DNA of 64,000 bases, taken from Erythrobacter ani (lineage in GTDB: Bacteria > Pseudomonadota > Alphaproteobacteria > Sphingomonadales > Sphingomonadaceae). Below, piece after piece: positions 36,298 through 45,519 of this stretch. The position numbers were made by a program, and so were the translations under genes. Below the pieces are notes generated by a model. That model saw only the letters and a list, made by a program, of their open reading frames with translations, ran no database searches and was not told the DNA's origin. Each line of letters opens with the position of its first letter. Positions within the stretch are counted from its first letter, which is position 1. The stretch is taken from assembly GCF_019204025.1 (NCBI RefSeq), contig NZ_JAGSPB010000002.1:1-64000 (forward strand), in the 5' to 3' direction.

Positions 36298-37482
36298 GTG
36301 TCCGGTCAAGTATCCCAACAGCAAAGCAGCGAAATCGCTTGCGATTTCGTCGATGCGGATTGCTTCGATGTCGAGGCGGGCGGGCATACATTCGCCTTCT
36401 ATCCGGATGGCGTATCGCGCCGTGAAGCCCTGATCGAATTGATCGACGGAGCCGAGCGCTCGCTTTATGTTTTCTATTACATGTTTCAGGACGACAAGTC
36501 CGGCCAGAAGGTGCTCGATGCGCTTGTGCGCGCTGCCGATCGCGGGATCACGGTCGAACTGATCATCGATGATTTCGGCAGCGACGCTCCGGACGAATTC
36601 TTCGACCCGTTGATCGCAGCGGGTGGCGAGTTCAGGAAATTCGCCGCGCGTTTGAGCGTGCGTTACCTCATCCGTAATCACCAGAAGTTCGCGATAGCCG
36701 ATGAATCGCGCGTGATGAGCGGAGGTTTCAACATCTCCGATCATTACTTCAACGGTCCGGAAGACAACGGCTGGTGCGATCTCGGGGTGAAGATCGAAGG
36801 TCCTGTCGTTGATCAGTTCAAGAGCTGGTACGATTTGCTGCGCGACTGGATCGACGGTGAGGGTTCGCAGCTGCGCCGCATTCGCCGGATGGTGAAGGAC
36901 TGGGATGGCGGTGATGGCAAGGTGCAACTTCTAATAGGCGGTCCGTTGACGCGCAAAAGCCGGTGGGCGCTGCGCTTTCGCAAGGATCTGGCCGCGTGCG
37001 ACAAGCTCGATCTGGTGACGGCATATTTCTCGCCGCCGCGCAGCCTGCGGCGGCAAATGCGCAAGCTTGCAAAGCGAGGCAGCCTCAGGATGATCGTGGC
37101 CGGTGTCTCAGACATCGATGCCGCGATCGATGTGGCGCGGATGCATTATCGCAAATTGCTGAACGCGGGCGCGAAGATTTTCGAATTCCAGCCGTGCAAG
37201 CTCCATATGAAACTGCTGGTGATCGACAATTTCAGCTATTTCGGTAGCGCCAATCTCGACAAGAGATCCGTGCGGCTTAATGTCGAACTGATGGTGCGGG
37301 TCGAGGACGAAGCCCTGGCCGCGCGGTTGCGCGAATTCATCGATCACATGCAAAATGCAAGTCGGGAAGTGACGCCTGAACTTTACGAGCGCGAGTCAGG
37401 CTGGCTGACGCGCGCGCGGCGGCGTTTCAATTACGTGCTGTCGATGGCCGATTACCGGATCACCGCAGGACTGGCAGGATGA
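36298..37482 (+). CDS. Phospholipase D-superfamily protein (cardiolipin synthase-like)
   Basis: 394 residues; the first usable start is a GTG at 36298 with a weak ribosome site. Two HKD motifs: the first 'NHQKFAIADESRVMSGGFN', the second 'LHMKLLVIDNFSYFGSANLD'. There is no N-terminal transmembrane pair, unlike classical Cls. Related to ClsB/phosphatidylserine-type PLD enzymes; probably makes cardiolipin or transfers phosphatidyl groups at the membrane. Convergent with dnaB (13 bp gap). Confidence 0.82.
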   Translation: MSGQVSQQQSSEIACDFVDADCFDVEAGGHTFAFYPDGVSRREALIELIDGAERSLYVFYYMFQDDKSGQKVLDALVRAADRGITVELIIDDFGSDAPDEFFDPLIAAGGEFRKFAARLSVRYLIRNHQKFAIADESRVMSGGFNISDHYFNGPEDNGWCDLGVKIEGPVVDQFKSWYDLLRDWIDGEGSQLRRIRRMVKDWDGGDGKVQLLIGGPLTRKSRWALRFRKDLAACDKLDLVTAYFSPPRSLRRQMRKLAKRGSLRMIVAGVSDIDAAIDVARMHYRKLLNAGAKIFEFQPCKLHMKLLVIDNFSYFGSANLDKRSVRLNVELMVRVEDEALAARLREFIDHMQNASREVTPELYERESGWLTRARRRFNYVLSMADYRITAGLAG

Positions 37483-37495
37483 TTGCCATGCGCGA

Positions 37496-39004
37496 CTATT
37501 CGTAACCGTAATCCGAATAGTCTTTCATGTTCGGCGACGTGAATTTGGTGATCTCGCTCTGGAAATGCAGCGGGACATTGCCGGTCGAACCATGGCGCTG
37601 TTTCGCCACGATGAGCGAGGCTTTGTTCTTTAGCTCAAGATAGCGCTCTTCCCACGTGCGGTATTTCTCCACGACATCTGCGCCGCTGCTTTCGGTCGGC
37701 ATGTCGGGACGGATTGCCTCGTGATAATAATCGGCACGATAGATGAACCAGACCATATCGGCGTCCTGCTCGATCGAACCGGATTCGCGCAGGTCGGACA
37801 GCATCGGGCGTTTGTCATCGCGTTGTTCGACAGCGCGGCTGAGCTGTGAAAGTGCGATCACGGGCACCGAAAGTTCTTTCGCCAAAGTCTTGAGGCCTCG
37901 GCTGATTTCGGAGATTTCGTTTACGCGGTTGTCGTTGGCGCGTCCTGAACCTTGCAACAGCTGGAGGTAATCGACCACGATCAAACCAATGTCGTGGCGC
38001 CGCTTGAGCCTGCGCGCGCGCGTGCGCAGCGCACCGATTGTCAAGGCAGGGGTATCGTCAATGTAAAGCGGCAGTTCGGCAAGCCGCTGGCTTGCAAAAC
38101 TGAGCTTCTGAAAATCTTCGCGGCTCATCTTGCCTGTCCGCAAGGTTTCCGAGCTGATCTCGGCCTGTTCTGCAAGAATACGTGTTGCAAGCTGGTCGGC
38201 GCTCATCTCCAGACTGAAAAAGGCGGTTGGCGCCCCGTAATTGTGCTCGCCGCCATCGCGCTGCCAGTCGAGATGCGCCTCGGCGCAATTGAAGGCGATG
38301 TTGGTCGCGAGCGATGTCTTGCCCATGCCGGGCCGGCCAGCAAGGATCACCAGGTCGGAATTGTGCAGACCGGCGGTTTTCTGATCGAGCACTTCAAGGC
38401 CCGAGGTCTTGCCCGATAGCCCGCCGCCCGAATTCATCGCCGCTTCGGCCATCTTGATCGCAGTGAGCGCCGCATCGCGGAAGCTCGAGGCTTCGCTACC
38501 GGTCGCCGCGCCTTCGGCGACCTTGAACAGGTCCGCTTCCGCCTGGCTGATCCGGTCCATGGGATTGGTTTCTTCGGAGGTGTCCAGCGCCCCCTCGACC
38601 AAGCCGCGCCCGACGCTGACTAATTCGCGCAGCAGGGCAAGGTCATAGATTTGCTGAGCCAGTTCGCGCGGTGCGAGCAGGCCAGCCCCGTTGGCTGTAA
38701 GCTGAGCGAGATATTTCGGCCCGCCCAATTCCTTCAAAGCTTCATCCGCTTCGAAATAGGGACGCAAGGTGACCGGCGAAGCGGTCGCGTTGCGCTCGAT
38801 CAGCGTCAGGACACGTTCGTAAATGCGTTCGTGCAGCGGTTCGAAGAAATGATCGGGCCGGATCGGCGTCTGCAGTTCCTCGATCACCCGGTTATCGATC
38901 AGCACCGCGCCGAGGAAGGCCGCCTCCGCCTCCAGGTTCGAGGGCAGCTTGCGCGCGGTAGTGCCGTCGCCAGAGACGAGCTCGAGTTTTCCGGGTTCAG
39001 CCAT
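37496..39004 (-). CDS. dnaB: Replicative DNA helicase
   Basis: 502 residues from the ATG at 39004; an upstream extension is not conserved. N-terminal domain 'LPSNLEAEAAFLGAVLIDN', Walker A 'ILAGRPGMGKTSLA', Walker B 'GLIVVDYLQLL', arginine-finger region 'LSQLSRAVEQRDDKRPMLSD' and the C-terminal 'VAKQRHGSTG'. Hexameric helicase of the replication fork. Divergent from the UPF0262 gene. Confidence 0.97.
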   Translation of the reverse strand: MAEPGKLELVSGDGTTARKLPSNLEAEAAFLGAVLIDNRVIEELQTPIRPDHFFEPLHERIYERVLTLIERNATASPVTLRPYFEADEALKELGGPKYLAQLTANGAGLLAPRELAQQIYDLALLRELVSVGRGLVEGALDTSEETNPMDRISQAEADLFKVAEGAATGSEASSFRDAALTAIKMAEAAMNSGGGLSGKTSGLEVLDQKTAGLHNSDLVILAGRPGMGKTSLATNIAFNCAEAHLDWQRDGGEHNYGAPTAFFSLEMSADQLATRILAEQAEISSETLRTGKMSREDFQKLSFASQRLAELPLYIDDTPALTIGALRTRARRLKRRHDIGLIVVDYLQLLQGSGRANDNRVNEISEISRGLKTLAKELSVPVIALSQLSRAVEQRDDKRPMLSDLRESGSIEQDADMVWFIYRADYYHEAIRPDMPTESSGADVVEKYRTWEERYLELKNKASLIVAKQRHGSTGNVPLHFQSEITKFTSPNMKDYSDYGYE

Positions 39005-39152
39005 GCGGCCCTGATGCGTTTTTTGGAGGCGGTTTTGCAAGGGTAAAGCGCCCGAATTTATTTTCTGCGAGACCGCTTGCGCTGTGGATAGCGGGGATTG
39101 AAAATCTGAACGCTTGAAGTGTGGCCTATCTATCTGCGAAGGCGGCCCGGTC

Positions 39153-39659
39153 ATGGCCGATTTGCCCTCCGATTCCGCGAATACGCATCGTATCGCCCAC
39201 ATCGCTCTCGACGAAGAGACGATCCTGTGGCGCAATGCCGATGTTGAGCAGGAACGGCGAGTCGCCATTTACGACCTGATCGAAGAGAACACCTTCAAAC
39301 CCGTCCGCAGCGCCGAGCGCGGCGCGAAAGGCCCGTACCGCCTGCGATTGGGCGTCCGCGATGGCCGCCTGGCCATGGAGATCAGCGACGAAGACGAGCG
39401 CGAGCTCGAAACGCTCCTGATCGGCCTCGCGCGATTCCGCCGCCCGATCCGCGAATATTTCGCGATTTGCGACAGCTATTACCAAGCAATCCGCAAGGCT
39501 ACTCCGTCCGAGATCGAGACGATCGATATGGCCCGGCGGGGCATCCACAACAACGCTGCCGAGCTTCTGCTGGAGAGGCTCGACGGCAAAGTCCAGACGG
39601 ATTTCGCGACCGCGAGGCGTCTCTTCACGCTGATTTGCGTGCTGCATATCAAGGGCTAG
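39153..39659 (+). CDS. UPF0262 family protein
   Basis: 168 residues from the ATG at 39153. 'RIAHIALDEETILWRNADVE', 'ERRVAIYDLIEENTF' and 'FRRPIREYFAICDSYYQAIR' are the conserved blocks of this alphaproteobacterial family. Soluble, function unknown. In many relatives it neighbours low-molecular-weight phosphatases; here it is followed at once by the GH25-like gene. Confidence 0.9.
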   Translation: MADLPSDSANTHRIAHIALDEETILWRNADVEQERRVAIYDLIEENTFKPVRSAERGAKGPYRLRLGVRDGRLAMEISDEDERELETLLIGLARFRRPIREYFAICDSYYQAIRKATPSEIETIDMARRGIHNNAAELLLERLDGKVQTDFATARRLFTLICVLHIKG

Positions 39660-39667
39660 CGGCGGCT

Positions 39668-40399
39668 ATGGCAAAGGCCAGACGCGCGGGTTCTCGGCGG
39701 CGCAGGAAAGCGAGTGTGGGTCGGTGGATATTCCGGCTGCTCGCGATGCTGGCTTTGTTCGGCACGGTGTTCGCCGCGTGGTTCTGGTGGGACATGCGGG
39801 GATGGAAACCGGATGAGGCTCGATATCCGGAGCAGGGCGCAGTCATCGCCAGTGGCGCGTCCGGCACAAGATTTCAGACGCTGAAAGCACTTGGCGGAGA
39901 TTTCGTATATCTTGAACTCGCGTCGGTCGGAGGCGCGCCGGATCCCGGCTTCGCCGCGCGTCTGAAAGCTGCGCAGGCTTCCGGGCTGAAGGTGGGTGTA
40001 ATCTACCCATTCGATCCGTGCCGCCGGGCCGACCCGCAAAGCGCACGGTTCACGCGGATGGTCCCGCGCAGCGCGGATTTGCTTCCCCCGGCAGTCGCGC
40101 TTCGCAACCCAGCAGACGGGTGTGCATCGCCGGTCAGCGATGCTGCGGTCGAAAGCGAACTGCTGACGCTGGTCAATCAGATCGAAATGCATGCCGGTAA
40201 ATCGGCCGTGCTGAAGCTGAGTAAAACGTTTCAGTCACGCTACAACGCAGCCCGCACCTTCTCGCGGGATCTGTGGCTTATGCGTGACCGCGCGCGGCCG
40301 GATTACGCCGGGCGGCCATGGCTGCTATGGAGCGTCAACAGTCAATTGGTGAGCGCGGCCTCACCCGATCCGATCGAATGGGTGGTGGTGCAGAGATGA
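39668..40399 (+). CDS. Membrane-anchored GH25-like (lysozyme-fold) protein, probably catalytically degenerate
   Basis: 243 residues from the ATG at 39668, 8 bp after the previous stop. Arg-rich cytoplasmic tip, one anchor (~19-43) and a GH25-like barrel. The usual first-strand Asp (as in 'GIDVSxxQG') is replaced by 'QGAVIASGASG'. The central DxE pair is replaced by 'LLPPAVALRNPADG'. Cell-wall muramidase activity is therefore doubtful. The stop overlaps the cdd start (ATGA). Confidence 0.6.
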   Translation: MAKARRAGSRRRRKASVGRWIFRLLAMLALFGTVFAAWFWWDMRGWKPDEARYPEQGAVIASGASGTRFQTLKALGGDFVYLELASVGGAPDPGFAARLKAAQASGLKVGVIYPFDPCRRADPQSARFTRMVPRSADLLPPAVALRNPADGCASPVSDAAVESELLTLVNQIEMHAGKSAVLKLSKTFQSRYNAARTFSRDLWLMRDRARPDYAGRPWLLWSVNSQLVSAASPDPIEWVVVQR

Positions 40400-40827
40400 C
40401 ATTGAACGAGGAAACCGAGGGCCGCCTGATCGCTGCGGCGCGAAAGGCAGCCTCGCACGCTTACGCGCCCTATTCCGACTATCAGGTAGGTGCGGCGTTG
40501 CTGTTTGGGGATGGCGCGGTCATCACCGGCAGCAACGTTGAAAACGCAAGCTATGGCCTCGCGCTCTGTGCCGAAACGGTAGCGGTCGCGCGTGCTCTCG
40601 GTGAAGGGCGCCGCGGCGGACTGGAAGCGGTCGCCGTGGTTGGCCCCGACGATAAAGGCGATGGTGCGCCCATCACGCCCTGCGGGCGGTGTCGGCAAGT
40701 GCTCAACGAGATTGCACAATTGGGAGGCAGCGATCCGCTGGTCCTGTGCGTCGGCAGCGAAGAGGTACGAAAAGTCAGGCTGTCGGCGCTGTTACCGCAC
40801 GCTTTCGGCCCAAGGCACCTCGACTAA
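40396..40827 (+). CDS. cdd: Cytidine deaminase
   Basis: 143 residues from the ATG at 40396. Zinc/catalytic motifs 'LCAETVAVARAL' (C-A-E) and 'PCGRCRQVL' are complete; 'YAPYSDYQVGAALLFGDG' and 'GSNVENASYGLALCAE' match small homotetrameric cytidine deaminases. Converts (deoxy)cytidine to (deoxy)uridine in pyrimidine salvage. It overlaps the convergent DUF4197 gene by 4 bp. Confidence 0.94.
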   Translation: MTLNEETEGRLIAAARKAASHAYAPYSDYQVGAALLFGDGAVITGSNVENASYGLALCAETVAVARALGEGRRGGLEAVAVVGPDDKGDGAPITPCGRCRQVLNEIAQLGGSDPLVLCVGSEEVRKVRLSALLPHAFGPRHLD

Positions 40828-41519
40828 TTCCCTAGCAGACTGCCGAGTCCGCGCAGGGGGTTTTGGCGGAAACCGCGTTCCTCACTCCCGATATAAGCGA
40901 AGATGCCGTCCAATCCCTGATCGGTAACGGAGCGGTTGATGCTTTGCCTGTTGAGCCCAGCATCGCGGATGAAACTGTGCTCACCTGCGAGCCCGTCGAA
41001 AGCCGAATATACGCCGAGTTCCTGAAGCGCGCCATCGACGAGGGGTTCGAGGCGCGCGTGGAGCCGGTCGTTCGATGATTGCCGCAAATATTGTGTGCCG
41101 CCATCGTCCTGGCGAATGATCCCGGGAGCATCACTGAATGAAAGATCGTCGATCGCATCGCGGAAGATCGGCTTGGCTTCGCCCGCCGCTATCCCGGCTG
41201 CGTCGTTGATCGACCGGGTAACGTCCCCGAGAATGCCGAGGCGATTGCCACCGCCGAGAATCGAACCGAGCAAGCCGCCTGCCCTGCTGCCCATGTCGCC
41301 GATGATCGGAAGGGCGATCCGGATGGCCTCGTCATTATAGAAGGCACCGGGCTGAGCCAGTTTGTCGAGCGCGCTGTCCGTAGCCTGACCCAGAATTGAA
41401 AACAGGCCGAGTCCGCCCTGTGCGCTCGCACGCGACGGCATGGCCGCGAGCAGGCTCGTCGCAGCCGCACCGGCAATCAGCGCCCGCCTGCCTATGCGAA
41501 TCTTGTTGTCGGCCATCAT
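40824..41519 (-). CDS. DUF4197 exported protein
   Basis: 231 residues with a Tat-like signal ('IGRRALIAGAAATSLLAAMP', cleavage after ASA). 'GLFSILGQATDSALDKLAQP', 'FRDAIDDLSFSDAPGIIRQ' and 'GLDGIFAYIGSEERGFRQNP' are the DUF4197 blocks. Periplasmic, function unknown. Translation may be restrained by a hairpin holding its ribosome site. Confidence 0.85.
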   Translation of the reverse strand: MMADNKIRIGRRALIAGAAATSLLAAMPSRASAQGGLGLFSILGQATDSALDKLAQPGAFYNDEAIRIALPIIGDMGSRAGGLLGSILGGGNRLGILGDVTRSINDAAGIAAGEAKPIFRDAIDDLSFSDAPGIIRQDDGGTQYLRQSSNDRLHARLEPLVDGALQELGVYSAFDGLAGEHSFIRDAGLNRQSINRSVTDQGLDGIFAYIGSEERGFRQNPLRGLGSLLGN

Positions 41520-41525
41520 CGATTT

Positions 41526-41541
41526 CTCCCGCTATCGGGAG
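41526..41541 (-). promoter_or_regulatory. Perfect hairpin sequestering the DUF4197 ribosome binding site
   Basis: On the minus strand CTCCCG-ATAG-CGGGAG forms a 6-bp stem. Its 3' arm CGGGAG is the Shine-Dalgarno 6 nt before the ATG at 41519. It could act as a simple translational gate or be incidental. Confidence 0.45.
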
Positions 41542-41570
41542 CGATCATAGCACGGCTTTGCAGAATTGCG

Positions 41571-42710
41571 TCAGGCCTGTTCGGTTTCCAGCCATTCAAG
41601 CAGTGCCCCAAGGCACTCGCGCGCCAGCAGTTTGCACCGTTCTGGCGACCAACCCTGCTCGGGCTCGGGAAAATCGGCGAGATCCTTGTACGGCATTTCC
41701 AGCGTCATCGCACACGCGCCGTAGCGCTCCGCTACAAGATTTGTGCTGATGGTGAGATTGGCCTTGCCGGATGGCGTCTTTGGATAGCCGAGTTTGGTCT
41801 GAAAGTCGGGTGTGCGGCGATCGAGGATCCGCTGGTAGCGGTAGAATTGCTCGCCGTGCTCGTCGGTCCAGCTGGGGATGCCCTCGTAACCTGCGAGGAA
41901 CACGGCCGGGATGGCTTCATCGCCATGGACGTCCATGGCGTAATCGACGCCGGTTTCGTCCATCTTGTTTCTGATTGATAGCACTTCTGGCGATTTGTCG
42001 GCGCTCGGATCGGACCATTCGCGGTTCAAATTGGTTCCGGCAGCGTTGGTGCGCAGGTGTCCGCGGCGTGAGCCGTCCGGATTGCAATTGGGGACGATGT
42101 GCAAGCGGCAGCGTTTACGCAGGCCCCGTGCCACGGGATCGGCGGGATCGGTAAGGCATTCCAATGCGCCTTCCATCCACCACTCGGCCTGAGTTTCGCC
42201 GGGGTGCTGGCGCGCGTACAGCCAGACCTGCTTGTCGCCTTCACCCATCTCGAGCAGGTCGAGCGGCTGACCGTCCAGCGTTTGGGCAAGCCGGGTCAGC
42301 TCAACCCCTTCGCACGTTGCCGCCTCGGCGACGAGGTCGTGATGCCGTTCCATCGAATACGGTGCGAAATAGGCGAACCAGGCTGTGTTTGACGCCGGTG
42401 TGTACCGGATTGTGAGCGTGCCATTGTCTGCCGACTTGTCGAAAGTGCTGGCCGCTCGCGCCCAATATTCCCGGTCTTCGGACACGCAGGCGTCGTAACC
42501 GGGCCAGCCACCGGGGTAGGCACTGTCGTTGAGGCCGATGATCGTGAGCTCGATCTCTTCACCGGCACACCCGGTTACGCGGAAGTGAAACCATTGTGCG
42601 AAGTCGGAATTGTGATCCTTGCGGATAGTCAGCTTCGCGCTGTTGCCGTCGATGGAGAGGGTTTCGATATTGCCGCTGTCGAAAGCGTCGTCGATGAAAA
42701 TTGAGGTCAT
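41571..42710 (-). CDS. M14-family zinc carboxypeptidase (cytosolic CCP-like)
   Basis: 379 residues, no signal peptide. The N-terminal beta domain is typical of CCP/AGBL-type enzymes ('[12 protein letters not shown]'). Zinc motif '[17 protein letters not shown]' (HxxE), '[19 protein letters not shown]', '[15 protein letters not shown]' (third ligand His) and '[11 protein letters not shown]' (catalytic Glu) are all present. Cytosolic peptidase that removes C-terminal residues; substrate unknown. Its start overlaps the upstream lipoprotein stop by 4 bp. Confidence 0.9.
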   Translation of the reverse strand: MTSIFIDDAFDSGNIETLSIDGNSAKLTIRKDHNSDFAQWFHFRVTGCAGEEIELTIIGLNDSAYPGGWPGYDACVSEDREYWARAASTFDKSADNGTLTIRYTPASNTAWFAYFAPYSMERHHDLVAEAATCEGVELTRLAQTLDGQPLDLLEMGEGDKQVWLYARQHPGETQAEWWMEGALECLTDPADPVARGLRKRCRLHIVPNCNPDGSRRGHLRTNAAGTNLNREWSDPSADKSPEVLSIRNKMDETGVDYAMDVHGDEAIPAVFLAGYEGIPSWTDEHGEQFYRYQRILDRRTPDFQTKLGYPKTPSGKANLTISTNLVAERYGACAMTLEMPYKDLADFPEPEQGWSPERCKLLARECLGALLEWLETEQA

Positions 42711-43339
42711 GGGGTCCTTTCGAGTTCATCGACCGATACTTGCACCGTTTCGCCATTGCCACCCGGAAAATCGCGGAAAAGCGCAGCCGCGAGAGCCTGT
42801 GCGCTCGCGCCTATTTCGGAGTAAGGCGAATTCACCGAGGTAGGCAGCTCGGAACGGCCTTCCCAAAGGGTTTCGCCGCTTGCTGCAGTGATCCGTACCG
42901 ACAGTTCGCTGACCAGTTCAGGGCGTCCGTTGCCGCCGCCAAGGTTGATGCCGACGCCCAGGCCAACACCGCTGCCGAACGATCCAGTCGACGCGCCGCC
43001 GCCTACGGTAACGGGGCCCCGCCGATCGAAACGCTCAACCGGACCGCGTGATGTGCTGATCGCGGCTTCCTGCACATCTCCGCCCCGCTCCATAACAAGC
43101 GTGTATCCCAGATTTTCCAATTCGCCCGCGACTGCATCGGCAAAGGCGTTGCGCGCTATCTCATTGGTAATCTCCCTCGGAAACGTGAGAGTGATCTGAC
43201 CCTCGCCGAGCCCGACCGGATTCTCGGCAACGAACCGCGTCACCTCGACCGGTCCTGTGTAAGTGCCCGCGCATGCGGGAAGCGCCAGCATTGCGAGCGC
43301 GGTGAAGGATGTCCGAAAGGGGTAGAATGGGCGGGTCAT
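42707..43339 (-). CDS. DUF4136-type lipoprotein
   Basis: 210 residues with a lipoprotein signal ('LALPAC', Cys23). The body has '[17 protein letters not shown]', a Gly-rich strand region '[19 protein letters not shown]' and '[18 protein letters not shown]', as in DUF4136-like outer-membrane lipoproteins. Function unknown; co-transcribed with the M14 peptidase gene. Confidence 0.75.
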   Translation of the reverse strand: MTRPFYPFRTSFTALAMLALPACAGTYTGPVEVTRFVAENPVGLGEGQITLTFPREITNEIARNAFADAVAGELENLGYTLVMERGGDVQEAAISTSRGPVERFDRRGPVTVGGGASTGSFGSGVGLGVGINLGGGNGRPELVSELSVRITAASGETLWEGRSELPTSVNSPYSEIGASAQALAAALFRDFPGGNGETVQVSVDELERTP

Positions 43340-43450
43340 GGTACTTTCCTCTTAAGTCGTTCGAAAGTGAGCGCATTTTCAAATGCAAAACGTCTCGCTA
43401 TGCACACAGGTTCCGCGACCGACATGGCGACACACAGGCGACCAGTTCAC

Positions 43451-44464
43451 ATGAGCGACAATTCGAAACCTTCAGTCCTTGTTACAGGAGGCGCCGGTTA
43501 CATTGGAAGTCACGCCGTTCTCGCGCTGAAGGATGCAGGGTGGAACGTCGCTGTCATCGACAATCTCAGCACTGGGTTCCGTTTCGCCGTTCCCGACGAT
43601 GTACCCTTGTTCGAGGGCGATATCCAAGATGCAGGCCTCCTCGCCCGCATCTTCGCGGAGCAGAAAACGGGCGCCATTATGCACTTTGCAGGGTCGATCA
43701 TCGTGCCCGAAAGTGTCGAGCACCCGCTCAAATATTATCACAACAACACAGTCAAAAGCCGCGGTCTGATCGATGCTGCAGTCAAGGCTGGGGTGCCGCA
43801 CTTCCTGTTCTCATCGACCGCCGCGACATATGGGCTGCCCGAAGTGTCGCCCGTCCCCGAAGAGGCAGCAGGTAAGCCGATCAATCCGTATGGCTGGTCC
43901 AAGCTCATGACCGAGCAGATGCTGGCCGATGCGTCGGCTGCACATGCACTCAATTACTGCGCCCTGAGGTACTTCAACGTTGCAGGCGCCGATCCACATG
44001 CGCGCTCGGGCCAGTCGACGGCCGGCGCAACGCACCTCATCAAGGTCGCGGTCGAAGCGGCGCTGGGCAAACGGAGCCACGTCAGTGTCTTCGGCACCGA
44101 TTACGACACATCCGACGGCACGGGCGTGCGCGATTACATCCACGTCAGTGACCTTGCCGCGGCGCATGTCCTGGCATTGGAGGCGCTGGTCGAACAACCC
44201 GACCGCTCACTCACGATGAATTGCGGCTACGGGCGCGGGTTTTCGGTGCTGGAAGTGCTTGATGCAGTCGACCGGGTTACCAATCTCACGATCGAGCGCC
44301 GGATCGAGGGAAGGCGCGCTGGCGACCCGGATTCGCTCGTGTCCGATCCATCACGCATCCGCGAAACGCTTTCGTGGGAGCCAAAGTTTGCCGATCTCGA
44401 CACTATTATCGAGCACGCGCTCGCGTGGGAGCGGAAACTCACCGAAATCCGCGAAGTTGATTGA
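43451..44464 (+). CDS. galE: UDP-glucose 4-epimerase
   Basis: 337 residues from the ATG at 43451; upstream in-frame ATGs add non-conserved residues. NAD-binding 'VLVTGGAGYIGSHAVLAL', 'HFAGSIIVPESVEHPLKYYH', catalytic 'SSTAATYG' and 'YGWSKLMTEQML' (YxxxK), and C-terminal 'RRIEGRRAGDPDSLVSD'. Interconverts UDP-glucose and UDP-galactose for LPS or exopolysaccharide. Confidence 0.95.
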   Translation: MSDNSKPSVLVTGGAGYIGSHAVLALKDAGWNVAVIDNLSTGFRFAVPDDVPLFEGDIQDAGLLARIFAEQKTGAIMHFAGSIIVPESVEHPLKYYHNNTVKSRGLIDAAVKAGVPHFLFSSTAATYGLPEVSPVPEEAAGKPINPYGWSKLMTEQMLADASAAHALNYCALRYFNVAGADPHARSGQSTAGATHLIKVAVEAALGKRSHVSVFGTDYDTSDGTGVRDYIHVSDLAAAHVLALEALVEQPDRSLTMNCGYGRGFSVLEVLDAVDRVTNLTIERRIEGRRAGDPDSLVSDPSRIRETLSWEPKFADLDTIIEHALAWERKLTEIREVD

Positions 44465-44553
44465 CTTTGCGCGATTCGCCGCTTAGGCGCGCGGCTTGAA
44501 TTTCCGGCATCGGAGCTTACCTCCGGTGCCTGTTTTATTTCCGGGAAGAAATC

Positions 44554-44679
44554 ATGAAAGTCCGTAACAGCCTTAAGTCGCTGAAGAACCGTCACCGCGA
44601 TTGCCGCGTCATCCGCCGCCGCGGTCGTACCTATGTCATCAACAAGACCAATCGCCGCTTCAAAGCCCGCCAGGGCTGA
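44554..44679 (+). CDS. rpmJ: 50S ribosomal protein L36 (long, Cys-poor form)
   Basis: 41 residues from the ATG at 44554 with GGGAAG about 6 nt upstream. '[20 protein letters not shown]' and '[20 protein letters not shown]' match the YkgO-like L36 form of alphaproteobacteria, which lacks the full four-ligand zinc motif. Monocistronic and followed by a G+C-rich hairpin. Confidence 0.95.
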   Translation: MKVRNSLKSLKNRHRDCRVIRRRGRTYVINKTNRRFKARQG

Positions 44680-44728
44680 ACCAGAACGTATTGGCCGGTC
44701 GTCTGACAAAGATGACTGAGTAAACGCA

Positions 44729-44759
44729 GCGGCCCGCCTCCGATTGGGGAGCGGGCCGC
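44729..44759 (+). terminator. G+C-rich hairpin after rpmJ
   Basis: Left arm GCGGCCCGCCTCC (from 44729) pairs with GGAGCGGGCCGC (44748-44759), with one bulge. Only a weak T-rich tail (GTTTC) follows. Confidence 0.5.
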
Positions 44760-44784
44760 AGCCGTTTCTGCAAGGGACGCGCAA

Positions 44785-45390
44785 GTGACAAAGAAAGCCG
44801 TGGTGTTCGATATTGGCCGTGTGCTGTTCCACTGGCAGCTCCGCAATCTGTTTGAAAAGCTGATCGATGACGAGCGTGAACTCGACTGGTTCCTTGCCAA
44901 CGTGATCACGGAAGATTGGCATTTTCAGCACGACAGGGGCGTTCCGCTTGGTGAACTGCTCCCCGCACGGATCGCACAATTTCCGGATCAGGCGCTGCGC
45001 ATCGCTGCCTACGCTGCGCGGTTCAACGAAACTGCGGCAGAGCCGGTGGATGGGGTTCACGCGCTCGTGCACCAGCTGAAAGAGCGAGGAGTCCCGCTTT
45101 TCTGCCTGACCAATTTCGGCGTGGAGTTGTTCGAGCAATTCCGCGCAGCAAACCCGATCTTCTCGGTGTTCGAAGACATCATCGTCTCGGGGGCAGAGAA
45201 AATCGCCAAGCCGGATCCGCGCATCTATGAGATAACCGAAACGCGCTGTGGACGTTCAGGCGGCGACCTGTTTTTCACCGATGACAATCTGGTGAATGTC
45301 GAGGCGGCGAAAACGCGCGGCTGGGACGCCCATATCTTTACAGGGGCAGCGGCATTGGAATCGCAGCTCGAATGCGCGGGCTTTCTCTAA
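44785..45390 (+). CDS. HAD-superfamily hydrolase (YihX-like)
   Basis: 201 residues from a GTG at 44785. HAD motif I 'VVFDIGRVLFHWQ' (D-x-G form seen in YihX-like enzymes), motif II 'LFCLTNFG', motif III Lys in 'AEKIAKPDPRIYEI', motif IV 'LFFTDDNLVNVEAAKTRGWD'. Probably a small-molecule phosphatase, e.g. of sugar phosphates. Confidence 0.87.
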   Translation: MTKKAVVFDIGRVLFHWQLRNLFEKLIDDERELDWFLANVITEDWHFQHDRGVPLGELLPARIAQFPDQALRIAAYAARFNETAAEPVDGVHALVHQLKERGVPLFCLTNFGVELFEQFRAANPIFSVFEDIIVSGAEKIAKPDPRIYEITETRCGRSGGDLFFTDDNLVNVEAAKTRGWDAHIFTGAAALESQLECAGFL

Positions 45391-45396
45391 AAAAAT

Positions 45397-45434
45397 CCCC
45401 CGAGGCAGCGAATTGGGGAACGCTGCATCGGGGG
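45397..45434 (-). terminator. Rho-independent terminator of the CC_3452-type gene
   Basis: A 14-bp stem with one mismatch, CCCCCGAGGCAGCG (45397-45410) / CGCTGCATCGGGGG (45421-45434). On the minus strand it is followed by seven T (complement of 45389-45395). It also lies just after the HAD gene stop. Confidence 0.82.
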
Positions 45435-45519
45435 CTTCGAGTTTCGTCCGCTGTGGAGAGATGCGGAACGATGTGACGCGAAGGATATGTCGCGTCCGGG
45501 GGGATCAATCTTTACCGGC

